Shown here: positions 53,879-62,422 of the stretch, piece by piece
Numbering within the stretch: position 1 is the stretch's first letter
Layout of the letters: every line of letters begins with the position of its first letter
Origin: an uncultured Lachnospiraceae bacterium
GTDB lineage: Bacteria > Bacillota > Clostridia > Lachnospirales > Lachnospiraceae
Length of the DNA stretch: 64,000 nucleotides
Direction: 5' to 3'
NCBI GenBank assembly: GCA_902775555.1
Contig: CACYMQ010000003.1
Coordinates: 83,851 to 147,850 of the forward strand
The notes under the pieces: generated by a model
Database searches by the model: none
What the model was told of the DNA's origin: nothing
The model's input: only the letters and a program-made list of their open reading frames with translations
Position numbers and translations under genes: made by a program

Positions 53879-54817
53879 ATGCTTGATATATGTCTGCTCG
53901 GATGCGGCGGGATGATGCCGCTTCCCAATCGCGCATTAACATCGCTGATGGTGCGCTGCAACGGCAGTACGGTCATGATCGACTGCGGCGAGGCAACGCA
54001 GCTCTCCGTACGCCGCCAGGGATGGAGCTTCAAGCCGATCGATCTACTGCTCGTGACACATTTTCATGCGGACCACATCAGCGGTCTGCCGGGGCTCCTG
54101 CTCACCATGGGAAATGCCGAACGTACGGAGCCGCTTACCATAGTCGGACCTCCGGGAGTGGAGCGGGTGGTGAACTCCCTGCGGGTGATCGCACCGGAAC
54201 TTCCTTTCCCGATCCGTTTTGTGGAGCTGCATGAGAAGGAAGAGGTCATGGAGCTGGTGGGTCTGAAGATCACGGCATTCAAGGTCAACCACAACATCAC
54301 CTGCTACGGCTACAGCATCGAGCTGGCCCGGAGCGGGAAGTTCGATGTGGAGGCGGCGAAGAGCCTGGGACTTCCGGTACAGCTGTGGAATCCTCTGCAG
54401 AAGGGAAACACCGTGACCTATGAAGGGAAGGAATATACCAGCGATATGGTGATGGGTGCAGACCGGAAGGGTCTGAAGGTGACATACTGCACGGATTCCC
54501 GTCCGGTGCAGTCCATCGCAGAACATGCTGCAGGATCGGATCTCTTCATCTGCGAAGGCATGTACGGTGATCCGGAGGAGATAAAGAAGGCAAGAGAGAA
54601 GAAACACATGACCATGTATGAAGCGGCTGAACTTGCCAGGGAAGCAGAGGTCGGGGAAATGTGGCTGACACATTTTTCACCCTCACTGATGCGGCCGAAG
54701 CAGTATCTGGACGCGGTCCGGAAGATCTTCCCCCGCACGGAAATGGGAAAGGACCGAAAGACCGTCCTGCTGCGCTTTGAGGATGAGGAATCGGCCACGT
54801 CACCGGAGGGATCATGA
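53879..54817 (+). CDS. rnz: ribonuclease Z
   Basis: RNase Z trims the 3' end of tRNA precursors. The 312-aa protein begins MLDICLLGCGGMMPLPNRAL and has the metallo-beta-lactamase motif LVTHFHADHISGL (HxHxDH) and later HNITCYGYSI, TYCTDSRP and LTHFSPSL, the full set of metal ligands. It follows tsaB-rimI directly, so they are probably cotranscribed. tRNA maturation and tRNA modification thus sit together. Confidence 0.92.
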   Translation: MLDICLLGCGGMMPLPNRALTSLMVRCNGSTVMIDCGEATQLSVRRQGWSFKPIDLLLVTHFHADHISGLPGLLLTMGNAERTEPLTIVGPPGVERVVNSLRVIAPELPFPIRFVELHEKEEVMELVGLKITAFKVNHNITCYGYSIELARSGKFDVEAAKSLGLPVQLWNPLQKGNTVTYEGKEYTSDMVMGADRKGLKVTYCTDSRPVQSIAEHAAGSDLFICEGMYGDPEEIKKAREKKHMTMYEAAELAREAEVGEMWLTHFSPSLMRPKQYLDAVRKIFPRTEMGKDRKTVLLRFEDEESATSPEGS

Positions 54818-54861
54818 CCTTACGGATGAAATACCTGTGGATGAAATAAGAGAAAATAAAC

Positions 54862-54890
54862 GGGAGACAGATGCTGCATCTGTCTCCCTT
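54862..54890. terminator. hairpin between rnz and the convergent XRE gene
   Basis: GGGAGACAGATG and CATCTGTCTCCC pair around a CTG core; a short TT follows on the plus strand. Confidence 0.7.
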
Positions 54891-54897
54891 GTCGCAT

Positions 54898-55137
54898 TTA
54901 CAGGTCTTTATTTCGGGTCGAGGGGGGAAGAGGTTTCTTCTCGTCGGTCCTCCCCAGGATATAGTCGATATTTGTGTTATAATAGTCAGCCACTTTGATC
55001 AGTACAGCTGTAGGGATGTCATTTTCGCCGGTTTCATATTTTGAGTATCCGGTCTGTGACATGCTCAGGATTTTGGCAATCTCGGTCTGGTTCATATCAG
55101 CATCTTCACGCAAGTCACGGAGTCTTTGGTATTTCAT
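54898..55137 (-). CDS. XRE-family repressor, 79 aa
   Basis: The helix-turn-helix is evident: YQRLRDLREDADMNQTEIAKILSMSQTGYSKYETGENDIPTAVLIKVADYY split at its turns. A short basic/Pro tail (DEKKPLPPSTRNKDL) follows. The ATG at 55137 has TGGAG upstream; an ATG at 55158 lacks a site. Two identical-core palindromes lie 80-120 bases upstream, which makes autoregulation likely. The divergent gene encodes the large ECF-S/GGDEF sensor. No metabolic partner is visible. Confidence 0.85.
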   Translation of the reverse strand: MKYQRLRDLREDADMNQTEIAKILSMSQTGYSKYETGENDIPTAVLIKVADYYNTNIDYILGRTDEKKPLPPSTRNKDL

Positions 55138-55216
55138 AGTGTTACACTCCATTTTCATGCTACTTCATTCTACTTTGAAAGCAGAACAGCCGATCTATAA
55201 CACTCTCATCTTATCA

Positions 55217-55258
55217 TAACCTGAAACAGGGTAACCCGTTCTAACCTGAAACAGGTTA
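55217..55258. promoter_or_regulatory. tandem palindromic operators between XRE repressor and the sensor gene
   Basis: TAACCTGAAACAGGTTA (55242-55258) is a perfect 7-3-7 palindrome. A second copy, TAACCTGAAACAGGGTA (55217-55233), matches it at all but one base. The centres are 25 bases apart. They probably bind the adjacent XRE protein. Confidence 0.7.
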
Positions 55259-55420
55259 TGTGTGGCTTCGCTGACGGAAAAGGGCAGGACGGACACGGGA
55301 AAAAGAAGTGGCAGAAAAGCCGTATTCGTTGTAAAATAACTATGTATGCACTTTGAGACCGGGAGGGGCTTCCGCAGATGCCGGATCCGCTCTTCCGACT
55401 TCGAAATGAAAGAGTTATTT

Positions 55421-58400
55421 ATGATCGAAAAGAATAAGAAAAACCGAATCGCGGAGCTGGTATTCTTCCACGTAAATCTGTACAGTATCATGACGATCCT
55501 GCTTGGGATCCTGATCGACATGGGAGGACATTATCTGTCAGTCTGGCTGGAACCGCCACTCTGGCTGGATCTGATCGGTACCATGGTGGTAGCAATACAG
55601 TTCGGCCCGCTGGCAGGTGCATTTACCGGTACGGTGTCCGTCTTCATCGTTCAGCTTTCAAGCGGTGGACATGTGGTATACAGTGCTGTGGGCGCAGTGG
55701 TCGGTCTGGTGGTCGGTTTCCTGTTCCCACGCAAGAAGCACGGTGATCTTTTCATGCTGATCACGGTTGCGCTTTTGGCCGGTCTGATCGGAGCCTCGAT
55801 CTGCGTTCCCTTTAATTTTCTGTATTATGAAGGATCCATCGGCAATCGCTGGGGCGACGCAATGAATCAGATGCTCCAGAACTCGGTTCGGAATACCTGG
55901 ATGACGAATTACATTTCCCAGTTGTTCATCGACCTTCCGGATAAAGTATTCTCCCTGCTGATCGCCAGCCTGATCGCAAATCTTGAACAGATGGCGCATG
56001 CAAAATACAGGAACAGACGTCTGAAGCATCCGATCGCCATGATCCTGGCGCTTGCCATCGGCGCTTCGGTATTTCCGACTGCAGAGCTCAGAGCCGAAGA
56101 GGATCAGACCATCAACTTCGATTCGGATTATGTGACGACCTCTTTTGGTACCAAGGAGGGGCTTTCCTCCTCCGAGGTGAATGCCGTCATCCAGACAAGG
56201 GACGGATATATCTGGGTTGGAACCTATTCCGGACTGTATCGATATGACGGGGTCAAATTTGAAGAAGAAAGCCTGGGGTCTGCCATCAGCAACGTCATCT
56301 GTCTGTATGAGGATTCCCGGGGAAGATTTTTAGTCGGATCAAATAATGATGGATTATGTATATTTGATCGGGATATAAATGATTATGTAAGCTATGGAGC
56401 CTTCAATGAACTCGATTCGGATTCCATCCGCTCGATCTGTGAGGATCGGGATGGAAATATCTATGTAGGCACCTCTCTTTCGCTTTCCAAGATAAGTCCG
56501 AGTGGGGAGATAACGAACTATACGAGCTGGAAAGACTATTATTTTACGGAGTCTCTGGTGGGTCTTCCGGACGGAAGCGTTCTCGGGGTTTCGAACTCAG
56601 GAGTCCTGTTCCGGCTGAAGGATGATAAGATCATTGAAGAGAGGCTGTATGACGGGGATGACGGAGCGTATTACTGGAGTGTTACATGTCATGAAAATGA
56701 GATCCTGGTAGGAACCAATGCGGATACGATCGACCGGTATGTGATCGAGGGAGATAAACTGGAGTACCGGGATCGTATCAATGTACCGAATGCGGTCTAT
56801 GTGAACCGGGTCCGGTACAGTGAAGTGCATGGCGGATACTTCGTCTGCTGTGAGAATGCCATAGGATTTCTGGATGGGAAAACAGGAAGATATACCGAGC
56901 TTTCCAGAAGTGATCGTTTTGGTTCGGTTAAGGATATCTATGTGGATCATCAGGAAAGTATCTGGTTTGTATCCTCCAAACAGGGTCTGATCAAATATTC
57001 CCAGACACCCTTCCGGGATGTGTTCAGTAAGGCCGGGCTCTCTCCGGAGGTGGTAAATGCCACACTGGCGGATGGTAATCTCATGTATGTGGGAACGGAC
57101 ACCGGTCTTCGTGTGATCGATATGGATAAGATGGAACGGGTCACCCCTTCTTTTCAGGCAGAACTGGATAAGGTGCGGATCCGGCAGATCATGAAGGATT
57201 CCAAAGGGAATCTCTGGTTCAGTACGTACAGCGAGAAAGGGCTGGTCTGCGTCAGCCCCGGGGGGAAGACCACCTGCTTCAATGAGAAGACCAGTGGATT
57301 TCTGGGTACACAGTGCCGGACTTCGCTGGAACTGTCGGATGGAAGAATACTCGCGGCATCCAAGAGCGGTCTTTCCTATATCAGGGACGGAGTCGTAGTA
57401 AAAACCCTGGGGGTTGAAGACGGACTGAACAATGCCATCGTCCTCTGCATGATGGAGCGGGAGGACGGCTCTGTCCTGGTCGGTACGGACGGCGACGGAG
57501 TCTACATCCTGGAGGATGACAAAGTCGTTCGGCATCTCGAGCCGGATGACGGGCTTTTCACCTCAGTCATCATGCGGATCGTAAAATGTGACGGCGGATA
57601 TATCTATGTGGCCAGCAACACATTGTATTATGATAACGGATCAACGATCGTGAATCTGATCCATTTCCCGTATTCGAATAATTACGATGTGATCGTGGAT
57701 GATGACGGATATCTCTGGGTGACTTCCAGTGCCGGGATCTTTAAGGTAAGGCAGGATCAGCTGCTGAATATGGAAGAGCTTGCATATGAGCTCCTGAATG
57801 AGAACTGGGGTCTGGATACGAAGCTTACGGCGAATTCCTGGAATTGTCTGGATGGAGAGTTGCTGTATGTATGCTGCGCGGACGGGATCCGGAGACTGAA
57901 TATCCATGACTACCGCAACTACAGCAATGATTATGAGCTTCAGCTGAAATCCGTGGATTACGGTGAGAAAAAGATCCATCAGAAGGACGGGAAGTTCGTG
58001 ATCCCGGCTACGGCAGAACGTATTAATTTTAATATCGCCGTAAACAATACGACACTTTCAAACCCGATGATCCATTACTTCCTGGAAGGAACGAAGGATT
58101 ACGGTCTCGTTTATCCGCAAAGCGAACTGGTTCCGCTCAGTTTCACGGATCTCCCGCACGGAGACTACATGCTGCATATCGAGGTGATCACTTCGGACGG
58201 AGAGGTGGAAAAGGAGAAGATCATCCCGGTCACCAAGGAAGCGATGATGTATGAATACCTGTATTTCAGGCTCTATATGTTCTTTATCCTGCTCTGCCTG
58301 GTACTCTATGTCTGCTGGCTGTTCCTGACCATCCATAAGAAGACCACCAGTATCATCGGTCTCCAGAAGGAGATCTCCACGGATCCCATGACCGGGCTCC

Positions 58401-59290
58401 TGAACAAGGCCGGTGCGAAGAAGACCCTGACGCAGGCATGTGCGGAGGAGACGGGAACACTGATGATGATCGATCTTGACAGCTTCAAGCTGGTCAATGA
58501 TCTCTACGGGCACGACATGGGAGACCGGATCCTGATCCGTTTCTCCGAACTGATCCGGAACGCGCTTCGGCAGGAAGATGTGATCGGCAGGATCGGCGGA
58601 GATGAATTCATCGGATTTATCAAGAATTCCGTGGCGGAAGAGGATGTGGAAAGAGTCACAAGATATCTGAACCGCGAGTTAACGGCGTCTGCAAAGGAGT
58701 ACATGGGAGAGGATATGAATATCCCGCTCGGTACCTCCATCGGAGCGGTACGTGTTCCGGCGGAAGGACGGGATTTCGGTGAACTGTCAAAGCTGGCGGA
58801 TAAAGCGCTGTATGTGGTAAAGCAGAACGGCAAACATGGTTATTCCTTCTACCAGAAGCGAGGTGCGGCCGCCGATACGGAGGAGGAGCAGAATGACAAC
58901 AACAGCTTTGATCAGATCAAGAAGATCATCGGCGAGAGAAATGAAGGAAAAGGAGCCTACCTGGTCAACTTCGATAAGCTTCAGGTGATCTATAAATTTA
59001 TGAACCGGAATGATCAGGTGATGAAGACCACCACCGGGTTCCTGCGGTTCCGGCTGGAGGGAGACGATATCAGTGATGCCGTGCGTGATGCATTTGAAGA
59101 TCATCTGCTCGTGAACCTCCGGAAAAATGATGTACTGAGCCGGTATTCCGGAAGCTTTTATGTGCTTTGTGTCGGAAGAGACAATGAAGTGTTTGAGGAG
59201 ATCGCGAAGCGGCTGGTCGCAGCATGGAATGAAGACCCGGCACATAAGGGCGCAGAAGCTCTGTATGAGTTCCAGATGGTAGGAGAATGA
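55421..59290 (+). CDS. giant sensor: ECF-S-like membrane domain, propeller, Y_Y_Y and GGDEF
   Basis: Residues about 10-205 hold 5-6 membrane segments resembling the S component of ECF vitamin transporters (LIGTMVVAIQFGPLAGAFTG, AVVGLVVGFLFPRKK, LLAGLIGASICVP). A further hydrophobic stretch (PIAMILALAIGASVFP) precedes a large extracellular part with two-component propeller repeats (TRDGYIWVGTYSGLYRYDG, DRDGNIYVGTS). A Y_Y_Y-like domain (about 836-936) and a membrane helix (945-972) follow. The cytoplasmic GGDEF domain has IGGDEFIGF (about 1058) and an inhibitory RQED site five residues before it. A last 130-residue domain resembles a degenerate GGDEF. It probably makes c-di-GMP in response to an external ligand. 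The start is uncertain; an ATG at 55421 with AAAGAG is preferred. Confidence 0.85.
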   Translation: MIEKNKKNRIAELVFFHVNLYSIMTILLGILIDMGGHYLSVWLEPPLWLDLIGTMVVAIQFGPLAGAFTGTVSVFIVQLSSGGHVVYSAVGAVVGLVVGFLFPRKKHGDLFMLITVALLAGLIGASICVPFNFLYYEGSIGNRWGDAMNQMLQNSVRNTWMTNYISQLFIDLPDKVFSLLIASLIANLEQMAHAKYRNRRLKHPIAMILALAIGASVFPTAELRAEEDQTINFDSDYVTTSFGTKEGLSSSEVNAVIQTRDGYIWVGTYSGLYRYDGVKFEEESLGSAISNVICLYEDSRGRFLVGSNNDGLCIFDRDINDYVSYGAFNELDSDSIRSICEDRDGNIYVGTSLSLSKISPSGEITNYTSWKDYYFTESLVGLPDGSVLGVSNSGVLFRLKDDKIIEERLYDGDDGAYYWSVTCHENEILVGTNADTIDRYVIEGDKLEYRDRINVPNAVYVNRVRYSEVHGGYFVCCENAIGFLDGKTGRYTELSRSDRFGSVKDIYVDHQESIWFVSSKQGLIKYSQTPFRDVFSKAGLSPEVVNATLADGNLMYVGTDTGLRVIDMDKMERVTPSFQAELDKVRIRQIMKDSKGNLWFSTYSEKGLVCVSPGGKTTCFNEKTSGFLGTQCRTSLELSDGRILAASKSGLSYIRDGVVVKTLGVEDGLNNAIVLCMMEREDGSVLVGTDGDGVYILEDDKVVRHLEPDDGLFTSVIMRIVKCDGGYIYVASNTLYYDNGSTIVNLIHFPYSNNYDVIVDDDGYLWVTSSAGIFKVRQDQLLNMEELAYELLNENWGLDTKLTANSWNCLDGELLYVCCADGIRRLNIHDYRNYSNDYELQLKSVDYGEKKIHQKDGKFVIPATAERINFNIAVNNTTLSNPMIHYFLEGTKDYGLVYPQSELVPLSFTDLPHGDYMLHIEVITSDGEVEKEKIIPVTKEAMMYEYLYFRLYMFFILLCLVLYVCWLFLTIHKKTTSIIGLQKEISTDPMTGLLNKAGAKKTLTQACAEETGTLMMIDLDSFKLVNDLYGHDMGDRILIRFSELIRNALRQEDVIGRIGGDEFIGFIKNSVAEEDVERVTRYLNRELTASAKEYMGEDMNIPLGTSIGAVRVPAEGRDFGELSKLADKALYVVKQNGKHGYSFYQKRGAAADTEEEQNDNNSFDQIKKIIGERNEGKGAYLVNFDKLQVIYKFMNRNDQVMKTTTGFLRFRLEGDDISDAVRDAFEDHLLVNLRKNDVLSRYSGSFYVLCVGRDNEVFEEIAKRLVAAWNEDPAHKGAEALYEFQMVGE

Positions 59291-59350
59291 CCGGGTATCT
59301 GCCTGCCCCGGCTGGCAGGAGAATGAAGCTGAAAGGAAGAATACTTCAAA

Positions 59351-60385
59351 GTGGAAGAGAAGGATAAGAAAAAGGTTACGATCCTCGGGATCGAATCCTC
59401 GTGTGACGAGACCGCGGCAGCGGTGGTGGAAAACGGACGTACGATCCGTTCAAATGTGATCTTCTCCCAGGTCCCGCTTCACACGCTGTACGGCGGTGTG
59501 GTCCCGGAGATCGCATCCCGTAAGCATATCGAGAAGGTAAATCAGGTGATCCGAAAGGCGATGACGGACGCCGGCTGCAAATGGGAGGACCTGGATGCCA
59601 TCGCGGTAACCTACGGTCCCGGGCTGGTGGGACCGCTGCTGGTGGGAGTTGGCGCGGCAAAGGCCATCGCGTATGCGAAGAAGATCCCGCTGGTGGGAGT
59701 TCATCACATCGAAGGACACATTTCCGCGAATTTCATCGAGCACCCGGATCTGGAACCCCCCTTCATGTGCCTTGTGGCATCCGGCGGGCATTCCCATATC
59801 GTGCTGGTTGAGGATTACGGGAAATATAAGATCATCGGACAGACCCATGATGATGCGGCAGGAGAGGCATTTGACAAGGTGGCCCGGGCCATCGGACTCG
59901 GATATCCCGGCGGACCGAAGGTGGATAAGCTGGCGAGGGAAGGCGACCCGCACGCCATCGAATTCCCCCGGGCAGTGATCGAAGGCGCACCCTACGACTT
60001 CTCCTTCAGCGGACTGAAATCGGCGGTTCTCAATTATCTGAACGGCTGCGAGATGAAGCACATTTCCTATAATAAGGCAGATGTGGCCGCCTCCTTCCAA
60101 CAGGCGGTCATTGATGTTCTGGCGGACCGTTCCGTAAAGGCGGCAAAGGACCATGGGGTAAAGACACTGGCGCTGGCCGGCGGAGTTGCGGCGAATACGG
60201 GTCTGAGAAAGGCCATGGAAGAACGGGCAGCCGCGGAAGGCATCGAGTTCGTATGTCCGTCCTTCATCTACTGTACGGACAACGGGGCCATGATCGGTGC
60301 GGCCGGATATATCGATTACATGCGCGGGATCAGGGATGATCTCACATTAAATGCGATACCGGGACTTCCGATCGGAGCCCGATAG
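59351..60385 (+). CDS. tsaD: tRNA N6-adenosine threonylcarbamoyltransferase TsaD
   Basis: TsaD transfers the threonylcarbamoyl group to A37 of ANN-decoding tRNAs. It has [16 protein letters not shown], the metal-binding [31 protein letters not shown] and [16 protein letters not shown]...CTDNGAMIG. The length (344 aa) is normal. The start is GTG with AAAGGAAG upstream. It follows the sensor gene but is probably separate from it. The partners TsaB, TsaE and TsaC are all in this window. Confidence 0.95.
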   Translation: MEEKDKKKVTILGIESSCDETAAAVVENGRTIRSNVIFSQVPLHTLYGGVVPEIASRKHIEKVNQVIRKAMTDAGCKWEDLDAIAVTYGPGLVGPLLVGVGAAKAIAYAKKIPLVGVHHIEGHISANFIEHPDLEPPFMCLVASGGHSHIVLVEDYGKYKIIGQTHDDAAGEAFDKVARAIGLGYPGGPKVDKLAREGDPHAIEFPRAVIEGAPYDFSFSGLKSAVLNYLNGCEMKHISYNKADVAASFQQAVIDVLADRSVKAAKDHGVKTLALAGGVAANTGLRKAMEERAAAEGIEFVCPSFIYCTDNGAMIGAAGYIDYMRGIRDDLTLNAIPGLPIGAR

Positions 60386-60387
60386 GC

Positions 60388-60532
60388 ATGTCATCCCGGG
60401 CAAAGACATGTCATCCTGAGCGAAGCGAAGGATCTTTCCTGGAGCAAAGGCATGTCATCCTGAGGAGCGCATGCGACGAAGGATCTTACAGCCGGAGATG
60501 AAAAGATTCTTCGCTTCGCTCAGAATGACAAT
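60388..60532. repeat. repeat-rich gap between tsaD and ispD
   Basis: Copies of gtcatcctgagcgaagcgaa and variants occur at about 60390, 60410 and 60453, with an inverted copy (gattcttcgcttcgctcaga) near 60505. No gene is seen. Confidence 0.9.
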
Positions 60533-60553
60533 AAGCAGTTAGGGGAGGCATTC

Positions 60554-61246
60554 ATGGTATCAGCAATACTTCTGGCCGGAGGCAGCGGCCATCGTATGAA
60601 CAGCGATACGGCAAAACAGTATCTGGAGGTGGGCGGGATTCCGCTGATCGTTCATGCGCTTCGCGCTTTTGAAGAGAGTGAGGCAGACTCCGTCGTGCTG
60701 GTGGTACGGGAGGGAGACGAATCCTATGTGCGAAGTGAGATCCTTGACAGATACGGGATCCGGAAGGTAACGGCCGTCGTCCCCGGAGGAAAGGAACGCT
60801 TTGACTCGGTATGGGAAGGACTCCGTGCGGTGGGGTCTGCCACAGATGACATCGTCCTTATCCATGACGGAGCCCGTCCCTTCGTTTCTCCGGAAATGAT
60901 ACATGCATCCATCGATGCTGCCCGAAGATACGGGGCGTGTACCGTGGCGGTTCCGGTGAAGGACACCATCAAGGTGGTTGATGGGGAAGGCTTCGGGATC
61001 GATACACCGGATCGCGCCACACTTTATCAGGTACAGACACCCCAGAGCTTCCGCCTGTCCCTGATCCTGGAGGCACACCGGAGATTTCGTGAGGACCCCC
61101 GGCCGGGGATCACGGATGATACCATGCTGGTGGAGGAGTATCTGGGGCAGAAATGCTATATGGTTCAGGGAGGCTATGAGAATCTGAAGGTGACGACGCC
61201 GGAGGACATCATTCTTGCAGAGGCGCTGCTTGCACGCCTCCGGTAA
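60554..61246 (+). CDS. ispD: 2-C-methyl-D-erythritol 4-phosphate cytidylyltransferase
   Basis: It joins CTP to MEP in the non-mevalonate isoprenoid pathway. The 230-aa protein has the glycine-rich AILLAGGSGHRMNSDTAKQYL (CTP binding), the VHALRAFEES region, FDSVWEGLRAV and the IHDGARPFVSPEMI motif. The order and length match IspD. GGGGAGG precedes the ATG. No other MEP pathway gene is visible. Confidence 0.95.
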   Translation: MVSAILLAGGSGHRMNSDTAKQYLEVGGIPLIVHALRAFEESEADSVVLVVREGDESYVRSEILDRYGIRKVTAVVPGGKERFDSVWEGLRAVGSATDDIVLIHDGARPFVSPEMIHASIDAARRYGACTVAVPVKDTIKVVDGEGFGIDTPDRATLYQVQTPQSFRLSLILEAHRRFREDPRPGITDDTMLVEEYLGQKCYMVQGGYENLKVTTPEDIILAEALLARLR

Positions 61247-61291
61247 GACCAGGAGCCTTTCGGAACCGCTGAAAGAGATCTGTGCATCAAA

Positions 61292-61349
61292 AAGGGGCTG
61301 TACCCGGCTGATCCTCAATGAATGAGATCATGACAGGTACTGCCCCTTC
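61292..61349 (-). terminator. terminator for the minus-strand 101-aa gene
   Basis: AAGGGGC-T-GTACC and GGTAC-T-GCCCCTT pair over a long loop. Read on the minus strand the stem is followed by CCCCTTTTTGA, a T-run, so it ends the convergent gene. Confidence 0.7.
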
Positions 61350-61372
61350 TGAAAAGGGTCCGACAGGACCGT

Positions 61373-61678
61373 TTATAATTTGGCGACGAGCTGATCCTTA
61401 TAGGTAAGAGCTTTATCTTTAAGATCGTCTACTTTGGTCTTCACTTTGTCGGAATGCTTATATAAGTAGTAGCCGCCACCCGCAAGAAGCCCGAGGATCA
61501 CGATGCGGCGGAAGAAACGACGTCTTCTGGCGCGGAGTTCCTTCTTGACTTTCTTCTTTACCTTCTTTTTAACCTTCTGTTTTACTTGGGCCTCAAATTC
61601 AGCCTTTACCCCCTCCTTCGTCTTATCATCGAGATCCTTGATCAGCTTATCCAGCCCGGTTTCCACAATCTTACCCAT
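61373..61678 (-). CDS. small basic membrane protein of unknown function, 101 aa
   Basis: I do not recognise the family. Residues 1-45 are charged and helical (GKIVETGLDKLIKDLDDKTKE), with the repeated KQKVKKKVKKKVKKEL giving an extremely basic stretch, then RARRRRFFRR and one membrane segment (IVILGLLAGGGYYLY). The C-terminus is again charged (KHSDKVKTKVDDLKDKALTYKDQ). AGGAGGT lies 6-7 bases before the ATG at 61678; ATG 61684 directly touches it. The basic stretch may bind acidic polymer or lipid heads, which is speculative. Confidence 0.68.
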   Translation of the reverse strand: MGKIVETGLDKLIKDLDDKTKEGVKAEFEAQVKQKVKKKVKKKVKKELRARRRRFFRRIVILGLLAGGGYYLYKHSDKVKTKVDDLKDKALTYKDQLVAKL

Positions 61679-61909
61679 TTCCATACCTCCTGTTCCCATT
61701 GTTGTATGACCGGCCTTCTGTCGGAAAGCGGTCCGTCCGGTCGGGTTTTGCCGGACATCTACAGAAGATTATAAAGGGAAAAAAAGGGGATGTCAAATTG
61801 TTGAAAAAATGAACCTGCCCGCATTTTATGAAAATATATAAGTGAACGGACCAAATCGTGCACGATCGATCGTTTGGCGAAAGCTGTATGCAGAACATCA
61901 GGAGGAGAC

Positions 61910-62416
61910 ATGGATCAGATCGAACATTATATAAATGAATACGGAAAGCAGATCTATTCCTTCTGTGTCTACATTACAGGGGACCGTGATGCCGCGGATG
62001 ACCTGTACCAGCAGACATTTTTGGTGGCGATAGAGAAGAACGAGATCAGAGAGGATCAGAATCCCAAGTCCTACCTGCTTTCCATTGCGGTGAATCTTTG
62101 GAATAACCAGAGGCGAAAGTATTTATGGAGGCGAAAGAAGGTAAATGTCGTTTTCTTTGAAGAGGGGGCCGAGGACCAGCTGATGGACCGCTCACCCTCA
62201 GTGGAAGACGAGGCGGAACATAGGGATGAGATCAACCGGATCAGACAAGCCGTGCAGACGCTGCCGGACAAACTGCGGATCGTGATCCTGATGCATTTTA
62301 TGGAGGAGATGTCCGTAGAGGAGGTTGCCAGGGCTCTGGAGATCCCTGCAGGTACAGTGAAAAGCAGGATCCATAAGGCGAAAGCGGTCCTGAGAGAGAA
62401 ACTGACGAAAGGTTGA
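61910..62416 (+). CDS. ECF-type RNA polymerase sigma factor
   Basis: The 168-aa protein has sigma-2 (YGKQIYSFCVYITGDRDAADDLYQQTFLVAI) and sigma-4 (RQAVQTLPDKLRIVILMHFMEEMSVEEVARALEIPAGTVKSRIHKAKAVLREKL split at its helices) regions, with no region 1 or 3. This is the extracytoplasmic-function group. The start at 61910 has AGGAGGAG upstream. The next gene encodes its likely membrane anti-sigma factor, 6 bases downstream. The upstream 200 bases hold AT-rich sequence and TGAAC-like boxes; no firm promoter could be assigned. Confidence 0.92.
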   Translation: MDQIEHYINEYGKQIYSFCVYITGDRDAADDLYQQTFLVAIEKNEIREDQNPKSYLLSIAVNLWNNQRRKYLWRRKKVNVVFFEEGAEDQLMDRSPSVEDEAEHRDEINRIRQAVQTLPDKLRIVILMHFMEEMSVEEVARALEIPAGTVKSRIHKAKAVLREKLTKG

Positions 62417-62422
62417 GATGAT

